Assembly: GCF_020085105.1 (NCBI RefSeq)
Contig: NC_058046.1
Coordinates: 2,434,175-2,498,174 of the forward strand
Length of the DNA: 64,000 nucleotides
From: Siniperca chuatsi
Lineage: Eukaryota > Chordata > Actinopteri > Centrarchiformes > Sinipercidae
Reading direction: 5' to 3'
The notes under the pieces are model-generated. The model did not search any database. It saw only the letters and a list, made by a program, of their open reading frames with translations, and was not told where the DNA came from. Below are positions 49,201 through 61,000 of this stretch, in pieces (the first letter of the stretch is position 1; each line of letters begins with the position of its first letter). The position numbers and the translations under genes are program-made.

Positions 49201-50134
49201 GTAATTGCTAAGGACCCCCTCAAGGGGTTTGTCCCTAAATGTTGGAATAAAACATTTTACTTGTGCACACTGGAAGAAGAAGGAAACTCTTGTTAGTGAG
49301 TGTCAAAGAGTATTAGTACTGAAAGCTATTTATCTACAAAAACCACCAAACATCTGCTGGTTGCAGCTTTTAAACTGTAAGGATTTGCTCGCTGTCTCCG
49401 TTTCATATCACTGTAAATCAGTCAGTTATGAGCCGTTGGTTAAGATAAAAATGCATTTGAACATATCACTTGCCCATTTGGTTTTGTGGCATGTTGAGAT
49501 AGATATTTGCAAATGTGTAGGGAGCTTCACAGACTAAATTACTAATCTTAAAAACAAATTACTTAACTCTGATGACACTAATCGTCAGCTGCACCCTAAA
49601 TTGAGGCCATTTCCCCAACGGTTAACTTTCCAAACTGACAGTTTGGAGATTTCACCAACAGACACTTTTTTTTTTAGCTCCACGTCGAGGTTGTTTACTG
49701 TCACTAAAATAAGATGTGTTTGCTAAAATGTCGTACGGGACGTCAAAAACATTAAACAACAAGTCACTAGAGACAGCAACTTCGACATGGGTCATCTGGC
49801 AGGTAAGTTAGCTAGCGTCAGGGCATCTGAGCTAGCCGGGGGGGCTAACTAGCTAGCTAGCTAAGGTTAGCAAACATTAATAACGTTACATTTGGAACAG
49901 CGAGGAGTGATACTGATAATGACAAAAACACAAGGTGTGTGTGTTCAGTTGTTGAATTAAGTTTGGTATGTGAGTGACTATTAAGTGACAAACAAGTCAA
50001 ACAAGTGTGGACCACCACCATCATGCCTCCTTATCAATTCACCCCCCTCCGACAACAAAAGCCCAACTTGGTCCAACAGATTCCTGCACAAGCTTACCGT
50101 TGTGGCTCACCCAGCTCGGCTTCAGCAGCTTCAT
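32896..50134 (-). CDS. hira: hira, histone H3.3 chaperone HIRA
   Basis: Replication-independent H3.3 deposition with UBN1, CABIN1 and ASF1a, in the nucleus. Twenty-five coding exons: 50098-50134, 48052-48114, 47592-47702, 45283-45373, 45011-45105, 44406-44501, 42833-42993, 42503-42670, 42294-42407, 41735-41805, 41191-41296, 39476-39697, 39025-39110, 38300-38500, 38057-38200, 37717-37933, 37314-37421, 36339-36487, 35997-36158, 35572-35630, 34860-34965, 34573-34695, 34306-34469, 34054-34142, 32896-33012; 1019 aa, in frame (human about 1017). The start reads MKLLKPSWVSHNG. A WD40 propeller fills about residues 1-370 (NCVRWSNNGLYLASGGDDKL, VMDVAWSPHDVWLASCSVDN). The ASF1-binding B-domain is in exon 13 (GRRRITPLCIAQLDTG, about 459-474). 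An AT-hook-like KKGRPRKDK lies near 645. The C-terminal HIRA domain (ENQLASALTLQSAQEYRYWL) ends ELLRNK. The first intron has two diverged repeats. Confidence 0.97.
33211..33526. repeat. 'attaatcgatta' repeat, copy in hira last intron
   Basis: The copy includes 'tgaatatctttcggttttggactgtcgg', 'gatgtcatcttgggatttggg' and 'cagttgcaggcct', the signature wording of the family at 13898-14191. It is transcribed within hira. Confidence 0.7.
34156..34222. repeat. Long (CA)n microsatellite at hira exon 24 acceptor
   Basis: About 33 uninterrupted CA units, the longest in the window. On the coding strand this is (TG)33 followed by TTCGTTCCCTCCAG and exon 24 (upper end 34142). It is likely to vary in length between individuals. 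Confidence 0.97.
35150..35550. repeat. 'agttcaacattttgggaaa' repeat, copy 1
   Basis: It opens with AAGGGAATAGTTCAACATTTTAGG and contains 'cgagttagatggatatcaatctcatg' and 'ttagcctagcttagcata'. An inverted, shorter copy is at 44060-44226. This is a common teleost intron repeat. Confidence 0.7.
36490..36514. repeat. (CA)n microsatellite at hira exon 18 acceptor
   Basis: About 12 CA units touch the CTA complement of the TAG acceptor at 36488-36489. On the coding strand the acceptor reads (TG)n-TAG with no classical pyrimidine tract. Confidence 0.93.
38668..38693. repeat. (ATC)n trinucleotide repeat
   Basis: About nine CAT/ATC units in a hira intron, between the exons at 38300-38500 and 39025-39110. 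Confidence 0.92.
40140..41060. repeat. Long interspersed repeat in hira intron
   Basis: It opens with AAGTCAAGTCAGTTTATTTATAC and 'cctgcggttgaccaaagtgctt', and later reads 'gggaggcagttccacaatttgggcc', 'caatgacgtta' and 'gttgcaataatccaggtgagaag'. These words recur across teleost genomes. There are no intact frames, so this is an old, degraded element; the class is not assigned. A short related-looking piece is at about 12030-12130. Confidence 0.55.
41299..41318. repeat. (CA)n microsatellite at hira exon 11 acceptor
   Basis: About ten CA units lie directly beyond the CTG complement of the CAG acceptor of exon 41191-41296. Confidence 0.9.
43090..43380. mobile_element. piggyBac-type MITE with TTAA target sites
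   Basis: Ends are exact inverted repeats of 14 bases, AGCTAGGGTAGGTA at 43090 and TACCTACCCTAGCT ending 43380. TTAA flanks at 43086-43089 and 43381-43384 fit the target of piggyBac transposases. The element is 291 bp with no transposase. It lies in the hira intron between the exons at 42833-42993 and 44406-44501. Confidence 0.82.
43456..43560. repeat. Foldback repeat in hira intron
   Basis: TTTTCAGAATCAAGACG (43486-43502) pairs exactly with CGTCTTGATTCTGAAAA (43514-43530) over an 11-base loop. The stem continues imperfectly outward through CAGTCG and CGACTG. The wording matches a foldback element I know from many teleost introns. It sits about 75 bases after the piggyBac-type MITE. Confidence 0.7.
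43629..43957. repeat. 'attaatcgatta' repeat, copy in hira intron
   Basis: It opens GAGCTGAAATGTTTAATCAG, contains 'aatcaatcgattaatcg' and 'ccagcttctcaaatatgaggatttgctg', and ends AATTAGTTGCAGCCCTG. It follows the MITE and the foldback within 300 bases. Confidence 0.72.
44060..44226 (-). repeat. 'agttcaacattttgggaaa' repeat, inverted shorter copy
   Basis: 'gctaagctaagctaaccggtttctggctgtagcc' and 'gtgtatttccaaaaatgatgaacaattcctttg' are the inverted wording of the element at 35150-35550. Confidence 0.65.
48980..49206. repeat. 'attaatcgatta' repeat, diverged copy in hira intron 1
   Basis: Markers are CTGAAATGATCAGTCGTC, 'acgatttgctgcttttctctg' and 'ttcaccttgggtttggagaaactgggaagggca'. A second diverged copy follows at about 49330-49595 (GGATTTGCTCGCTGTC...AATCGTCAGCTGCACCCT). 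Confidence 0.6.
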
Positions 50135-50380
50135 TTTCAAACCAAATTTGTATTTCCTCCTAGCTTTCTCTTCAACAAAAATCCATCCAGCGACCAGTTC
50201 AGTTGAAGAACTAACGCTAACCCCCCTGCCTTTGTCTCAAACTCTGTCCGACACTTTGTTGTTTTCGCGATTCAACTCCATCTCTGCAGCAGCATCCCCG
50301 AGTCTCCGAGCCGAGCGGCGGCAGACAGGCGGCCCCGGACGACAGGCGGGGTGACACCAGGCAGGCCAGGAAGTGTTTCC
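50135..50380 (-). promoter_or_regulatory. hira: hira 5' UTR and promoter region
   Basis: The stretch immediately upstream of the hira ATG (50132-50134) is richer in G+C and CG steps (about 50270-50370, GAGCCGAGCGGCGGCAG...GGCCCCGGACG) than the AT-rich flanks, as expected for the start of a broadly expressed gene. No TATA box is obvious. The transcription start cannot be fixed by eye. Confidence 0.4.
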
Positions 50381-50399
50381 GTTATTTTTGACCGTGGAC

Positions 50400-52350
50400 A
50401 GGAACAGCGTGCGGGGCAGCTGTCACAATAATACCGCAGGGTAGCAACTTTGCAGACGTATTAAAGATATAATAAAAATAAGTAGTCGGTAGCATGTTTT
50501 CGTGAATTTTATGTTCTCGTTTAGTGTAATTAATCAAACTTGAGAGCAAAAAAAAAATCATCAAATATGTAAAAGTTGCTTGATACGGCTTTTATTTTGA
50601 AAAATTAAATATGTTGTAGTGCGCAAACTCAGAATTTAAACATTCAAGAAAAGTATTAAGAGGCAGTGTTTTTTTTTTGTTTTTTTAAAATGTGTTTTAG
50701 ATGATCTTGAATAATAATAATTTACCCATCCAGTAGATTCTTACAGAAAATATTTACTTTGGATAAAAAACATGTGAGTTCTGTGAGATACTGAGACTGT
50801 AGAAGATGTCCCCCCCTCCCCCTCATTGTTAATTAATGCAGAAGTTATCTTCTTTCTGGAGAGACATTTATTCATAAGTCAAGAACAATTAGATCCAAGC
50901 CAAATTGCAGACTGTTTTTGTTTTATAGAAAGGTAGAAAAGAATACAAAACCCAGCCTACCTAATTTTGAATACAAGGAAATGCAGGGCCCTACTACAAA
51001 GTGATTTACATTTTCCTCATTCTTTGTGTTTTCTTTTTGTAAGTGAATTAAATAAATTATTATTTATTGCTTATTTCTATTTCTATGTAATTTCCTATTT
51101 TTCCATTTATTTATTTTTTGGAGTATACATGAGGGAGAAAACGATGTAATGTAAGTAAGCAAGAATGAAGTGAATCTGTTTACAAAATCTGTTCAAAAAT
51201 GGCTGAAACTTCTTTCTTTATTTGACCCATTTATGTTGATTGATTAGGACTCTTACCCTTAGTTCATTTATGTTGATTTCACTGATAAGTATTTTATGAC
51301 TTTGTGTTTTTCTTTTTTGTTTTATCTTGTTCTGTTCCATATTAATGCATTATGACAATTTGTTACTAACTAATGCCCTTAACGTTTTTACCTGGCTTTT
51401 GCACAATAAAGGAAGAAAATGTGTTTAATAATAGTGTTAATAACTTTGTAGGCTATTCTGTAATTTGGTGGTTTATGTTGTCCAAAGTTTTAAACTAAGT
51501 ACACAACATTTAGAGCAGGATGCCTCTGAAGGCAGTTTGGCTCTGAAACATAACAATATTTCAAATGTGATTATATTTAGATTGTTTTTTGGAGACAGAA
51601 ATAAAATACAAGTATTTTGAAAACATATCTTTTATTGTTCAGATGCAGAAACAAGTAATTGTTATAAATGACAAATTAAACTGGGATTTATAAGAGGTTG
51701 AATTCATAGAAACATACATAAACTAAAATAAGAAATAAATAAAAATACAGCCTTTTTTAAAAACTAATTTTACTGTAATTAAAATAATGTTTAAAAAAGT
51801 TGTCTGCTATGAGCCTGTCTCATATTACCAAAAGAACATCTTGCATCTGTTATTTTTATGTTTTATGTTTTTTAGGTTTCAAATGTGATACATTTGCTCA
51901 ACTTTTGACCTTTTTCTATTTCAGCCTTTAAGAGATAGTAATTTAGTTAGTAATGAATAAAATCAAATGTTTCCTTTCACATACAAACACTTTTTATTCT
52001 CAGCTAAAACTGAAGTAATTTGTAATGTACATTTGTCATTTCAACATATTCTTAATCAATGGGTTTTATGGCCCCATGCAACCATTCAACTCCTGATTTA
52101 AAGTTAAATATTCCGTTTAAAATGATTTACTTTTGTAAATCCATGTATTTTAGATAAATACAATATCCCGCCAGAGTTTTGTATTTGCTTTAATATGTTT
52201 ACTTTGATGAAAGGCTTGTCGTTTGTCGGATGTCGTTCTGCCCTTTGCATCACATGTCGACTTTTGACAAGTGGAGGCTGTAATTTATAATAATAATAAA
52301 TCTGAAGATCCTTGAATCATTACTGCATAACACAAGATGTTCAAAACAAC
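50400..52350. other. AT-rich intergenic DNA, no gene recognised
   Basis: Between the hira promoter and the probable end of slc2a8. Frames are short and without domains. A 'gcacaataaaggaagaaa' word at about 51402 resembles a poly(A) site, but no upstream + strand gene is visible. Confidence 0.5.
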
Positions 52351-52358
52351 ACAGTGAT

Positions 52359-52364
52359 TTTATT
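52359..52364 (-). terminator. slc2a8: Candidate poly(A) signal of slc2a8
   Basis: The coding-strand reading is CTGTGAATAAAATCACTGTG, a canonical AATAAA in a typical mRNA-end context. It lies 2.7 kb past the slc2a8 stop, so the 3' UTR would be long and would contain the hAT element at 54100-54741. Nearer A-rich words around 54940 are an alternative. Confidence 0.35.
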
Positions 52365-53734
52365 CACAGACAGTTTATGGTACGATTCAGTTTCACACCG
52401 GGATAACGAACACAAACCAGGAAATTCATAATGGAGAAACTGAGTCAAAGAGCTTCATTTGATCCTGTTCGGACTGAATTCAGAGTGAATTTGTAAATTA
52501 TATATATTACAAACACCAGAAAAAGGGTCTGAAGAGTGGAATGGTTTATCTAGTTCATAGCTTCACTGAACTCATAGCAAACAAACACCAAAAACAGACA
52601 CAGAGAGACAAACAAGAGACAAAAGGACATAAAAATCATATAAACTGTAAACTGAGTTGGATGATCTGTTTTCTTCAGAGAAGTCACTTCTTCTTGAGTA
52701 TGAAATTGAATATCATCATCATCTCAAGTGTGTAGAAGTCCGATAATGCTTAAAACATTTCCTTTCCACTCTTAAGAATATCCCAAGAGAAAATTATTAC
52801 AAAAAAATTTACAAAATCAAACCCATACTGTTTCTTATAAAATAGTTTAGAGTTGGCTGTATTTCATTATATTGATGATATGATAGATGTTAGAAAAACG
52901 TTTTGCATCACAGAATCTGTTTAGTTTCACTTCATTTCTCTGATGATGTAAACTACACAGTTAAATTAACAGTCAGCACAGTCAGTGTAAACAGCAGACT
53001 CGCTTCCCAAAACATCAGTACCATAAAGCTTCTGCAAAATTCTTTCTCGATGCACTTTGTTTTGCGTTTAAGAAGCAACGATTCTGACCTAGAGAAGGAA
53101 GAAAACAATCCTGATGCTTTTGGCACTGAATCAAACTAAGTGAACGCCTATACTGTTTCAAAAAGTCTCTGTATTCCCTACAATAATGAAAATAATGTGA
53201 ACATTTCGACCAAACGTGTTCTCGGTGTAGGAAACTAACATCTGTTTAAGGACAGATTTCAACCTGCCGAAATAATAAACTCAAACGGGTGATACACGAG
53301 CATTAAGACAGATGCTGCGTTTTAACCATAGCTGGTGAAAACTGGAACAGTGGAAAAGTTCATCATGCTGCAGCAGCAGTTTGAGAAACATCTATGGACA
53401 TTTTGTTTTGTTTTTTCCACAGTAAAAGCTCGACACCTTTGGAATCTATTGTACCTGACATTATTTCAAGCTTACCACTGCTTCTTTTCTCTTTACAAAA
53501 AGTCTTTGATAGGCTGCTCAAAAGTAAGATTTGGGGTTGGAGTATACCTTTAACACCAATTTCACTCTGATACTTGCTGCTAACCTGTGTAAAAACCCCA
53601 GTGTTATAACTTTTACTATGCACATTATTTTCAGTTTTATAGTTTTCTGTTAAGCTGGTTAAATGTCAAACTGTCCAAAGAAAGGATATTTTAAACCTGC
53701 ACAGAAGAATTTAAATGTGTAGACTTTGAGGTGA

Positions 53735-53870
53735 ATTACAGCAGTGAGACCTGCAGGGGGCAGTGTAGAGGGTTACTGGAGGTAGCAGCACTCTGAGGAT
53801 GCAGGTTCATCTCCACCACAGCCACAGTGTCCCATCCAATCCAAGTGTTTTTGAACAAGACACTAAACCT
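53735..53870. repeat. Possible SINE fragment
   Basis: 'gatgcaggttcatctcc' looks like a tRNA B-box, and 'gtgtttttgaacaagacactaaacct' matches the core wording (gtgtccttgggcaagacac...) of teleost tRNA-derived SINEs. It is diverged, and the boundaries are uncertain. Confidence 0.4.
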
Positions 53871-54099
53871 GTGCTGAATCTTCTCACTGGGAGTCACTCT
53901 GCAATTGAGTGCTTTAGTCCAGTTTTTAGTCCAGTAACATTTTCTGATTATTTTGTTGCTGTTAGATATGTTGTTACTCTGCATAAAACGTAACATTTAA
54001 AGGATTTGACCTGAAAACTGTATTGAATGGCGTGATTATCAAGGTCAGACTTCCTACGGAAACAGATGATTTACACCCAATTGCCAGTTTAGTCTAACC

Positions 54100-54741
54100 C
54101 AGGGATGGGCAAACTTTTTGACTCACGGGCCACAGTGGGTTCTAAAATTCGACAGAGGGGCCGGGCCGTCCGTTCCTGCGTTGACTGCTTGCTAGCGTAG
54201 TTGGCATGCTTCGTAGCAAAGTGACGACTGATACTGTACTCTTTGAAAACCGCGACAGTTTCTTGGCATATTAGGCAGACAGCCTTTGATCGGACTTCAG
54301 TGAAAAAAGATTTTGTTGTCCGCTCCGTATTAAACACTCGGCGCTCACTATCCACGTTTCTTTTCTTTGATAAGCTCATTTTTGCAGAAGGGCTCATAAG
54401 AGAAGAAGAGAGTAATACATGCGAACAAGGTCAATGTAGCTGAAGTGCGCCATCTTTTGGGGAAACGTGGGCATTATTCTGACCTGTTTTTATAGTGTAT
54501 TGTATTATATTTTTTGCTTTCTCTTGTGTGCACTGACGTAAAGGCGAGCTGCTGTAACAAAGAGTTTCCCTTCGGGGATCAATAAAGTATTTCTGATTCT
54601 GATTCTGATTCCAGCGGAAAGGTAAATTGAACAAGGTTTACCCGTACCTATTTTAATATAATTTGGTCACGTTTGGGCGGGCCGGATTAATAAGCCCAAA
54701 GGGCCGTGTGTGGCCCGCGGGCCGTAGTTTGCCCATGTCTG
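54100..54741 (-). mobile_element. Degenerate hAT transposon with 8-bp target-site duplication and zinc-finger remnant
   Basis: Terminal inverted repeats CAGGGATGGGCAAACT (54100 on) and AGTTTGCCCATGTCTG (to 54741) match at 14 of 16 positions. Identical 8-bp duplications GTCTAACC lie at 54092-54099 and 54742-54749. The - strand keeps a BED-like zinc finger start, residues such as KAVCLICQETVAVFKEY then SRHFATKHA (about 54200-54380), as in hAT-Charlie-like or GTF2IRD2-type proteins; the rest of the transposase is missing. A LINE tail (CAATAAAGTATTTCTGATTC..., about 54480-54613) is nested inside. Confidence 0.88.
54153..54397 (-). pseudogene. hAT transposase N-terminal fragment
   Basis: An open frame from MSPSAKMSLSKKRNVDSERR through a C-x2-C ... 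H-x4-H zinc finger. It runs on into terminal-repeat-derived text (ends at 54089), so it lacks the RNase H-like catalytic core and the dimerisation domain. Not a functional gene. Confidence 0.75.
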
Positions 54742-55056
54742 GTCTAACCTCACTGATATACTTGGGATGGAGAAAATATTAGAAACACCTCTCAGCCATA
54801 CAGTTCAACAGCACCATAAGCTACAAAATGATCATACAATTTGAATCAACACCTCTCTAAAACACTTACAACCACCGTGAAGGCAGGATTCATTACAGTG
54901 CTTGTATCAGTCTGCATTAGGTTGAGTTGTTTCTGTGATAAAAACAAATAAAATTTAAAATATTTAAAATAAAAAAAGATTTTTGAAATGCCCTCACAGT
55001 GTCCCAAGGACCAGTCAGATTTTTCACGTGGGATGTTTTTTGGCAGGTGGGAGGCT

Positions 55057-58000
55057 TCATGGACCTGATGTCCCTCTGAAAGTGGCTTCGATCTGCTCCA
55101 GTGTTTTGCCCTTTGTTTCTGGGATGAAGGCCATGGTGAAGATGACGTTGATGATGCACATGGAGGCGAACAGCCAGAAGGTTCCCGCGCTGGTTAGAAG
55201 ACTCTGGAAGAGGTCGCAGATACAGACATGGATGTCTCAGTGATGTTGAAGAGGCCATAGTGGAAGGTTTCATACCAAAACACCAAAGATACCAAAACAC
55301 ATACAAAGCCAGCAGGACTGTATACACAGCCAGAACTAAGGATTATTTATTAATTATCAAATCATTTGTTGATTTTTTTTTTCATTTACTCGATTCATTA
55401 TTTAGTCTTTAAAATGTCAGAAAATAGTAAAAAAAAAATATAAATAAATATATATAATGTAAAAAAATTTAATAATAGTTTTTCCTTATCCAAATCCTTA
55501 TGTAATGTTTCTCATGTTCTGCTTTCTCATAATCATAGTCAAGATTTAATAAATTAAGTAGCTGTGTTTTCCTGTGAACACAAAATAATCGCCTCATGAT
55601 TGCGAGAAAAAGTTTTGACGTTGCTGAAACTATTAACGTATTCTGTGATCATAAGGTAACAGTTTTAACAGGATGTTATGCCTCATTCATTCAATACCTA
55701 TCTGTATCTAAACTGTATGTTGAAATTGTGAGAAACGTGATCATGAGAAAACCATAGCTTTACTCATGTCCTATCTGGCCTCCCATAAAAAAAAATCAAA
55801 TGTCCCAAAATGTATTTTACATAACCAAAGCTCTTGAAATAGTGTCCTGTTGAGCACTCACCATCATGTCTTGGAAGGTTTTGGTGACGATGAACGCCAT
55901 GCTCCAGTTGGCGAGGACGCAGACAGCGCTGGCAACCCCCCTCGCTTTGACGGGGAAAATCTCCGACATAACCAGCCACGGGATTGGACCCCACCCAAGA
56001 GCAAAACCTGAACACAGCAACAATTATTAATATTGTATGATCTGTGGGGAACACACAGACCAATCCATATGTTCTTGAAAATCCCCATCACCACTGTAGT
56101 TACCCTAAATGTTGTCTAAGTTGATTTGCTTTGCAGATGACTCCCAGATTTATCTCCGTGAATTTGTGCTATCTAACATTATCAGGGGCGAAATGATCTG
56201 CTTATCAGCTGACAACTGAAGCAAACTCTCCAGGTACCCTTTTTAAAAATGGGAACCACTGCCCCCACCTACTAGTTCATTGTCCCCAACTGCCACACAA
56301 CATCAGCTTTTTATCCTCTTTACTTAGAGATGAAACATGTCATATATAACACAAAACATTTCACAAAAAGGATGCTACAAAGAACAAGAAATAGACAAAA
56401 ACATAGGAGAAAAGGGGAAATGTAACAGCTGGAGAGTTATAGTGGAAAGTTGATGGGATATGTAAAATGTGTAGGGAAGGAAAGAGGGAGAGGAGAGGGA
56501 TGAAAAGTGCTAAGTATCTTTAGCATTGTATTGTTGTTGAGTTAATTTGGGAAACACAATTATTTCACTGAACCTTTTGGAATCTTGATTCATCATTTTG
56601 ACCTCAGCATTTAAATATAACATCTTTCATGCTGCTGATGAGGTAGCATTAATAACTTTGAATGGATTAGAGGATCTCACCTGTGATGAAGACGGCCATG
56701 CTGGCCAGGGCCAGCCAGGCCAGGTCAGCGTGGGGTTCTTCGCCAGCCTTGCTCTGGTTGTCCAGCATCAAGAGGCTCACCGAGGCGGTGCTGTGAAGTT
56801 TGGACATCAGGTAGAAGTAAACCCCGAACGCTGTGGTGCTGATCGCCATGGCAACACCTTGATTATCAATGGGAAAACAAACCGAATCTGTCATGACCTC
56901 GCAGTCTTGCCTGGTGCTAAAGAGCTGAACTGATGAGATGATTTAATTCTAAAACCCAATACCACTATCCAATAAAAAAAAAAGAGTACTTAAAATACAT
57001 TGTTTTGTATTTTACTGGGCATTTTATATCTTTATTAGAGTCGATAGTAGAGAGATGGCAGTAAATGAGAGGAGAGAGAAACGGGGAATGACATGCGACA
57101 AACAGGACTTTGTGGTTCATTGTCCCCCCAAAGGAAGTTTTTGATATTAAAAAAAGTAAATCAAATTTGTTTAAATGATTCAATTTGATTGAAAATACCT
57201 GAGATGATGAGAAGGACTTTCCTTCCAGCTTTGTCCATGATCAGCGCTGCCACTCCTGTAAAGACGACCTGAATCAGACCCACGATCACTGAAGCCAGGT
57301 CACTCTCCTGAAAAACAACAACAAAACATTCACACCTATCTGACACAATTATGTTTTCACTGAAAATGTACAAAATGTGCTATAGCTTTCTGATGTGTTC
57401 GTACATGAAATTATAATTGTGTGTGGGATTTCTGGTTGAAATTTAGTTTTTGTTTACATTTAGATTCAGTTGTAGTACATTCTTAAAAGTTATGATTATA
57501 TGATTGATCAGAACAGGTAGTTGTGTAATACAAACTTCATTGTTTTGATTGATTATATTTTATTGTTCTTTTTTATAATCAAAAACGTGTCATATTTTTT
57601 CAGTATATCCTAAAAAATTTCATCAGGTTCCACTTTAGACCACTGTGAAGCTATTTTTGGTAAGAAGAGGCCAATTCTGATAGATACCACATACTCTTTG
57701 CTTAGCACCTGGTAATAAATCCATATTTTCACCTAAACAAGAACACAATTACTGATAAAAATGAGAGGACAAAGACAAAATTGACACTGATGGACAGTAG
57801 TTGTAGTGCACATGTGCCAAATTGAACACATTTGTAATTGAATGGAAAGCTGAGAGCTTGTGTTAATTTCCCCTGAATAAATATTTAAAGCCCCCTCACC
57901 TGAAAATGTGCCTGTTCAAATATGTTCTCAGCGTAGAACATGATAGCATTGATACCCGTCATCTGCTGAAATAACATCAGCATGACGCCGATCACCAGAG

Positions 58001-61000
58001 GCTTGTAGACACCAGGGTCTTTCAGGTCGGACATCTGGAAACTTGAGCCCTGAGAGACGAGAGAAAGACCACAGTCATCAGGCCACACAGCAGTTCTCAC
58101 TGGCAAAACTCCAGATCCAATCAGTGAGACATTTCATTGTCTGGGACTGCAGACTAGACTGTTGGACCCTTTAACCTAAACAGTCTGGGTATTTACTTCA
58201 ACAGTGGTGGCATTAGCATCGAGGAGGAAGGTGCTGTTGTGGTCAGAAAATCTTCAGTCTTAGGTTTTCTGGTGGTTTGTTGATTTGAGCCCTTGGTGTC
58301 TGCAGCGTCTACTGTGGTTCAATCACAAACCACATTCTTACTGGCTGAAACTGCCCACCACATAACAGCTAAGCCAGCCAACCACAGACCCACCTGCTCA
58401 TCACAGGCGTCCTCGATGCGGGCGCACTCCCATTCGACGGGGGCGTCCGGTCCTCGCAGGAAGCGTAGCGCCTCCTCGGCCTCCCGCCTCTTGCCCTGTG
58501 ACAGCAGGAACCGGGGCGTCTCTGGCATGAAGCACATACAGACCATCAGCAGCGTAGGCGGGATGGAGCTGCAGATCGCCAGCCAGCGCCAGTCCAGGAA
58601 GAGACCTGCAGGATGAGTCCACACAGCTCAGAATGAGAAACTGGAACCAGAGAGTATGACCTTTTGTAATATAACTTCTTTTCCCTGTAATATAATTTGT
58701 CTCCACAATAAAAAGAAAAAGATCTCAGATTTGAATGTCTTTTCTTGCTGCTGTGCAGAGCGTAATCTTGTGGATTTATGACAAACATTTTAATTATTTT
58801 GGTTTATGAATCAGGTATCCGACTGAGAGGATGCTGAGGGGTCCTGAATCCCCTTGGGAATTAAGGGACCAGCCAATAGAAAGATGAATTTTCTATCAAA
58901 ATTCACACCATGACATCAGATGCCTTTGCCGTCTTGTCCCTATTTTTAATTGGCTGATCAAGAAGATTTGAGTTTTTCCCCAGTTGTGTTATAAACGTGC
59001 GGTACTGAACTGTACATGACAGACTGAAGGCTGCAGGACACAGCGGAGCCTTGTCAAGTCTACGTTTCCTCACGAATGTCTTCATTTGCTGCGTCCAAAA
59101 ATATATTTCTCTGCTGATCTGATTGTTCCACTGAATTTTCTACAATGATCACATTGTTCACGTTTGTGCTGAACAGCAGCTGATTTGTGACAAAGTTGAA
59201 TTTTTCTTTTTTCAGCTTGCAAGCTGTCAAACAATTATTCCTCATTCTACGTTAAGTTATTCCATCTGATGATTCATTTCTCTTCATTGTGACACTAAAC
59301 AGATCTTTAGTTCATGGAATCAGCTTTGTTTTTACTTGTCACATTAAAAGGGTCATTTAACCCAAATGACATAACAAACGGTCCCCTAACACGAAACAAC
59401 CCACCTCATGTGACACATCAGCTTTTATTGGGTAAACGAGAATGGCATGCAGCTAACAAGATTAGCGAGCAGCAGCTGTTTTCACACAGGTCAACCAGTG
59501 AGGCTGCAGCACAGGACTCTTATCATATCTGAGGATGATCACATGACATGAAGGCCAGGCTTTGGTAATCTCTTCTTCACAGTCTTTGATCCAGAGGTTT
59601 AAAACAGTATAGCAACCTCAGAAAAAGCACTTCAAACAAAACCAATGTTGTCACAGGGTGTCTGACAGAGCGACAAAGAGAATACCAGCAAAGATATTAT
59701 GCAGATTTGTAGCTCTGCATAATGTAGCTACTGTTATTATGGTGGATGTTGTTAAGCTGTAAGTTACATCATGGAAAACTCTCAATGATTTACAGCGTGT
59801 AAACTGCTGTGTTAGAGTAACCTTGTGGGACTTTGGATGTTTTTTCTTCCTTATGTTCATTTAAACATTCAGCGAGAGTCAATAACCTGAGTCAGACTTT
59901 ACAAAATGAGATTAAAGGACGCCGTAAACACTTACAGCTGAGCTTACATACCTGCGAGATACGCTCCCATGATGCCGAGCACCACCATGAGTTGCACACA
60001 GGAGCCTAACGTCCCGCGTACCCGCTCGTGTGCCATCTCAGAGATATACAGCTGTATGAAGAGAGAAAAAGAGAAAATTACACAGGAGGACATACCAGAA
60101 CATCAGAGTTACTGACAGCAGTCGACCAACTCTCAATGATATTTGAGGCACTTTAGCGGAGGCTTTTATCCATCGAAACGTGATAATGAAGCTTGGAAAC
60201 CTGGGTCTTTCCAAGCAGTGCCAAAACGATTCATCTAATACTATTACTGCTTAGACGTTTAATTCTGCAACTAATGATTATTTTATTATTGATTAAAATT
60301 ACATTTATTTTCCTGATTAACTGATTAATAGTTTGGTGTAGAAAAACGCACATTGCAAGTTACCAGCGCCCAAAATTATGTCCTCAAATTGCGTGTGTTG
60401 TTCTCCCAAATGTCTAAAACCCAAACATCACAACTTAAAATGATGTAAAATACAGAAACACAGCAAATGCTCACATTTGAGAAGCTAAAACCAGAGAACG
60501 TTTGGCATTTTTGATTGATTAAAATAGTTAATTTTCTGTCAACTGATCAATCGCTTCTCAATGAGTTGTTTCAGCTCAGAGAGACATTCATCTAGCAAAA
60601 TATATTCTAGAGATTAACGATTAATTGAAAAGATGATTGAGAGATTTTTTATGTTTTTTTAAACATGTAATCTTAAAAACACAAATATACCAGTGAAGGA
60701 ATGTGATTACAGACCAGACTGCCTGTAAACTGGGGTTTCAGAGGAATCCCACCAAGGAAGCAAATGGCTGATTTAAACCGACTGTACGAAGTAATCTGAT
60801 TTTTAACGTGCGTGTATTTATAGTGAGGCTGGTGGCCACAGGGCAGAAAATCACAGTATGAACATCAACAAAGGAGAGCAGGCAGAAGAGAAAGAAAAGC
60901 CATCCCATGTCAGTGTTAGGACAGATGACAACATGGTGATAAACAGGTGTTTACATGAGCAACAGAGCAGAAAGAGACGGTCAGGTGCTCCTCACCGGGA

